From Fimenecus sp964614605 (GTDB taxonomy: Bacteria > Bacillota > Clostridia > Oscillospirales > Acutalibacteraceae), in contig CAZTLU010000022.1 in NCBI GenBank assembly GCA_964614605.1, positions 1 to 23,722 of the forward strand: a DNA stretch of 23,722 nucleotides. Reading direction: 5' to 3'. Of this stretch, positions 22,841-23,722 are shown piece by piece; position 1 is the stretch's first letter, and each line of letters begins with the position of its first letter. A program made the position numbers and the translations under genes. A model generated the notes under the pieces. The model saw only the letters and a list, made by a program, of their open reading frames with translations, did not search any database and was not told where the DNA came from.

Positions 22841-23085
22841 TGTTGTTCTCCTTTGTAATAGGTTTTTAATGTTGATGCGGTTTCTTCAAGTTCACGCTTG
22901 ATTTCGCGAAATTTGCGAAGTCGTTCTTTAAGTGTGAACACAGCATCAAAATCCCCCGACATTTCTGCTTTTTTAATTTCTGCTTTACAACCGGCAATAA
23001 AAGATTTCTGGAGCTCTGCGTGTTTCTCATATTCTTTACCCAACTCATAAAGCGACATTTTTTCAGTTCTCGTATTTCTGGACAT
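22837..23085 (-). CDS. Small coiled-coil protein of unknown function
   Basis: This 82-residue, highly charged, helix-forming product (Lys/Glu rich) has heptad-like stretches at about 10-40 and 48-75 and no membrane segment. I do not recognise the family. It is likely a cytosolic partner or chaperone for the tail-fibre-like protein next door, judged only from position. The start at 23085 has GGAGG 12 bases upstream, which is long; ATG 23058, nine codons in, is the alternative. It overlaps the preceding gene by 23 bases and the next gene by 4 bases (ATGA), so it belongs to one translation unit. Confidence 0.6.
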   Translation of the reverse strand: MSRNTRTEKMSLYELGKEYEKHAELQKSFIAGCKAEIKKAEMSGDFDAVFTLKERLRKFREIKRELEETASTLKTYYKGEQQ

Positions 23086-23458
23086 ATTCCAATATTTCCT
23101 CCGTTGATTTTGGGAGCAGAATCTTATCGTACATCAGTACATATTTCAGTGAGATTTCAAGTTTTTTGCGGGCATTGTCTAAGATTCTGTAAAGCCCTGA
23201 ACGGGATACGCCATATTTTTGTGCCAGCTCCCCTGCCGACACCTCGTTGCACCAATGGTCCGTGGCGATGTTCCGTTCAAGCTCAGTGAGCTCATTTTTC
23301 ATTATATCCCTGACAATTGCAATCAATTTCTTTTGTCTGTTGTAAACCAGATATTTTGCTCCGTTTTCTGCCTTGCCTGATTTGAGGTCAACATATTCCG
23401 TGAGATAATCGTGCTCCTCAACCGAAAATTCAGCTATTTTAATGGACTGTGCAAGCAT
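23063..23458 (-). CDS. Sigma-70-region-4-like DNA-binding protein (phage-type regulator)
   Basis: This 131-residue protein has a C-terminal helix-turn-helix (about 56-103) of the sigma region 4 type: NELTELERNIATDHWCNEVS, then AGELAQKYGVSRSGLYRILDNARKKLE. An N-terminal helical part (about 1-55) shows no sigma region 2. It could be a small ECF-like or ArpU-type late-gene activator. The ATG at 23458 was chosen because GGGGAG sits 7 bases upstream. The in-frame extension up to 23626 would put the start upstream of, or at, the predicted transcription start and encodes a poorly organised hydrophobic N-terminus. It is the first gene after the LexA-controlled promoter, so it may be made early in the SOS response. 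Confidence 0.7.
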   Translation of the reverse strand: MLAQSIKIAEFSVEEHDYLTEYVDLKSGKAENGAKYLVYNRQKKLIAIVRDIMKNELTELERNIATDHWCNEVSAGELAQKYGVSRSGLYRILDNARKKLEISLKYVLMYDKILLPKSTEEILEYVQKYEN

Positions 23459-23604
23459 AAGCACTCCCCTTTCTTCAAGTTGGCGAAAATAATCCGAAAT
23501 AGTTTTTTGAATGAATATTTCCGCCAATATTTTGTTAAAACACTCGTAAAGCCACAAAAAATAAAAAACGCAAACGAAGTAAACTCCGCGCGTCTTATTT
23601 TTGC
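23459..23604 (-). other. Long 5' leader between LexA box and first cassette gene
   Basis: About 167 bases separate the predicted transcription start (about 23625) from the start codon at 23458. The stretch is purine/AT-rich and includes a GACGCGCGG segment near 23586-23594. I see no clear riboswitch fold or leader peptide, though the frame stays open through it. Confidence 0.4.
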
Positions 23605-23618
23605 CGAACATTTGTTCG
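23605..23618. promoter_or_regulatory. LexA (SOS) box
   Basis: Read on the minus strand, CGAACAAATGTTCG (23605-23618) fits the Gram-positive LexA/DinR consensus CGAAC-RNRY-GTTYG at every defined position. It lies just downstream of the predicted transcription start, a typical repression site. Confidence 0.85.
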
Positions 23619-23631
23619 CCTTGCATTTATT

Positions 23632-23660
23632 ATTGTAGCAACTTTTTATTAAGTTGTCAA
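23632..23660 (-). promoter_or_regulatory. Promoter of the phage-derived cassette
   Basis: On the minus strand there is a consensus -35 TTGACA (23655-23660), a 17-base spacer and a -10 TACAAT (23632-23637). With the LexA box 13-14 bases downstream, transcription would rise during DNA damage. Confidence 0.8.
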
Positions 23661-23722
23661 TAGTTTTCTCAAATTTGAATTTGTCGAACTCTTTTCAATT
23701 TGATGTATTACTAAAATCGACC

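Noticed and set aside
23459..23626. Longer N-terminus for the sigma-like protein (start at 23626)
   Set aside because: That start coincides with or precedes the predicted transcription start, overlaps the LexA box, lacks a ribosome binding site, and adds an unlikely hydrophobic stretch.
20238..23722. Complete prophage
   Set aside because: Only regulation, fibre-like and lysis functions are present, with their own promoter and terminator. No structural, packaging or integration genes are seen in the window.

Overview
The window looks like chromosome from a low-to-mid GC, probably anaerobic and gut-type Clostridia (Oscillospirales/Ruminococcaceae-like is my best guess). The signs are AGGAGG-type ribosome binding sites, TTGACA/TATAAT promoters, a Firmicutes-type LexA box, a K+-dependent-type membrane pyrophosphatase, a uronate operon, and many short palindromic repeats of the kind scattered in such genomes. 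The taxon is inferred from gene style, not proven. I found no rRNA, tRNA or CRISPR array. Nearly all genes are on the minus strand.

Layout, left to right. (1) 1-147: N-terminus of a secreted protein that resembles BspA-type leucine-rich-repeat proteins. (2) 314-4538: a uronate-catabolism operon, transcribed right to left as uxuA, an SDR-type fructuronate reductase, kdgK, eda. It takes fructuronate/mannonate to pyruvate and glyceraldehyde-3-phosphate. A DUF559 nuclease-like gene bracketed by inverted palindromic repeats sits between kdgK and eda. The uxuA promoter overlaps a perfect 8-10-8 inverted repeat, and the promoter of the secreted protein is strikingly similar. (3) 4675-6114: a histidine-phosphatase-family gene divergent from an XRE regulator. 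(4) 6106-12034: a housekeeping operon rlmB, a degenerate P-type-ATPase-like membrane protein, mgtC-like, trmN6-like, rsmI. (5) 12202-14187: an accessory island with palindromic repeats, a REP-associated tyrosine transposase (RAYT) flanked by four copies of a REP-like core, and an AT-rich lipoprotein. (6) 14628-17252: a three-gene tightly coupled operon with a prokaryotic RING-like membrane protein, a MurT-like ligase, and a GatD-like protein that has lost its catalytic residues. (7) 17360-19444: membrane pyrophosphatase hppA with promoter and terminator. (8) 19677-20174: Cu/Zn-superoxide-dismutase-like gene. (9) 20238-23660: a six-gene phage-derived unit with its own promoter, LexA box and terminator: sigma-region-4-like regulator, small coiled-coil protein, tail-fibre-like protein with collagen-like repeats, GH25 lysozyme, XhlA-like protein, holin.

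The most notable items are the self-contained SOS-type lysis/fibre cassette, the RING + MurT + pseudo-GatD operon, the DUF559 gene packaged between modular palindromes inside the uronate operon, the pseudo-P-type ATPase, the RAYT with its REP set, and the apparent promoter/operator sharing between the secreted LRR-like protein and the uronate operon. All calls come from reading the sequence. No database search was run, so novelty claims are inferences.
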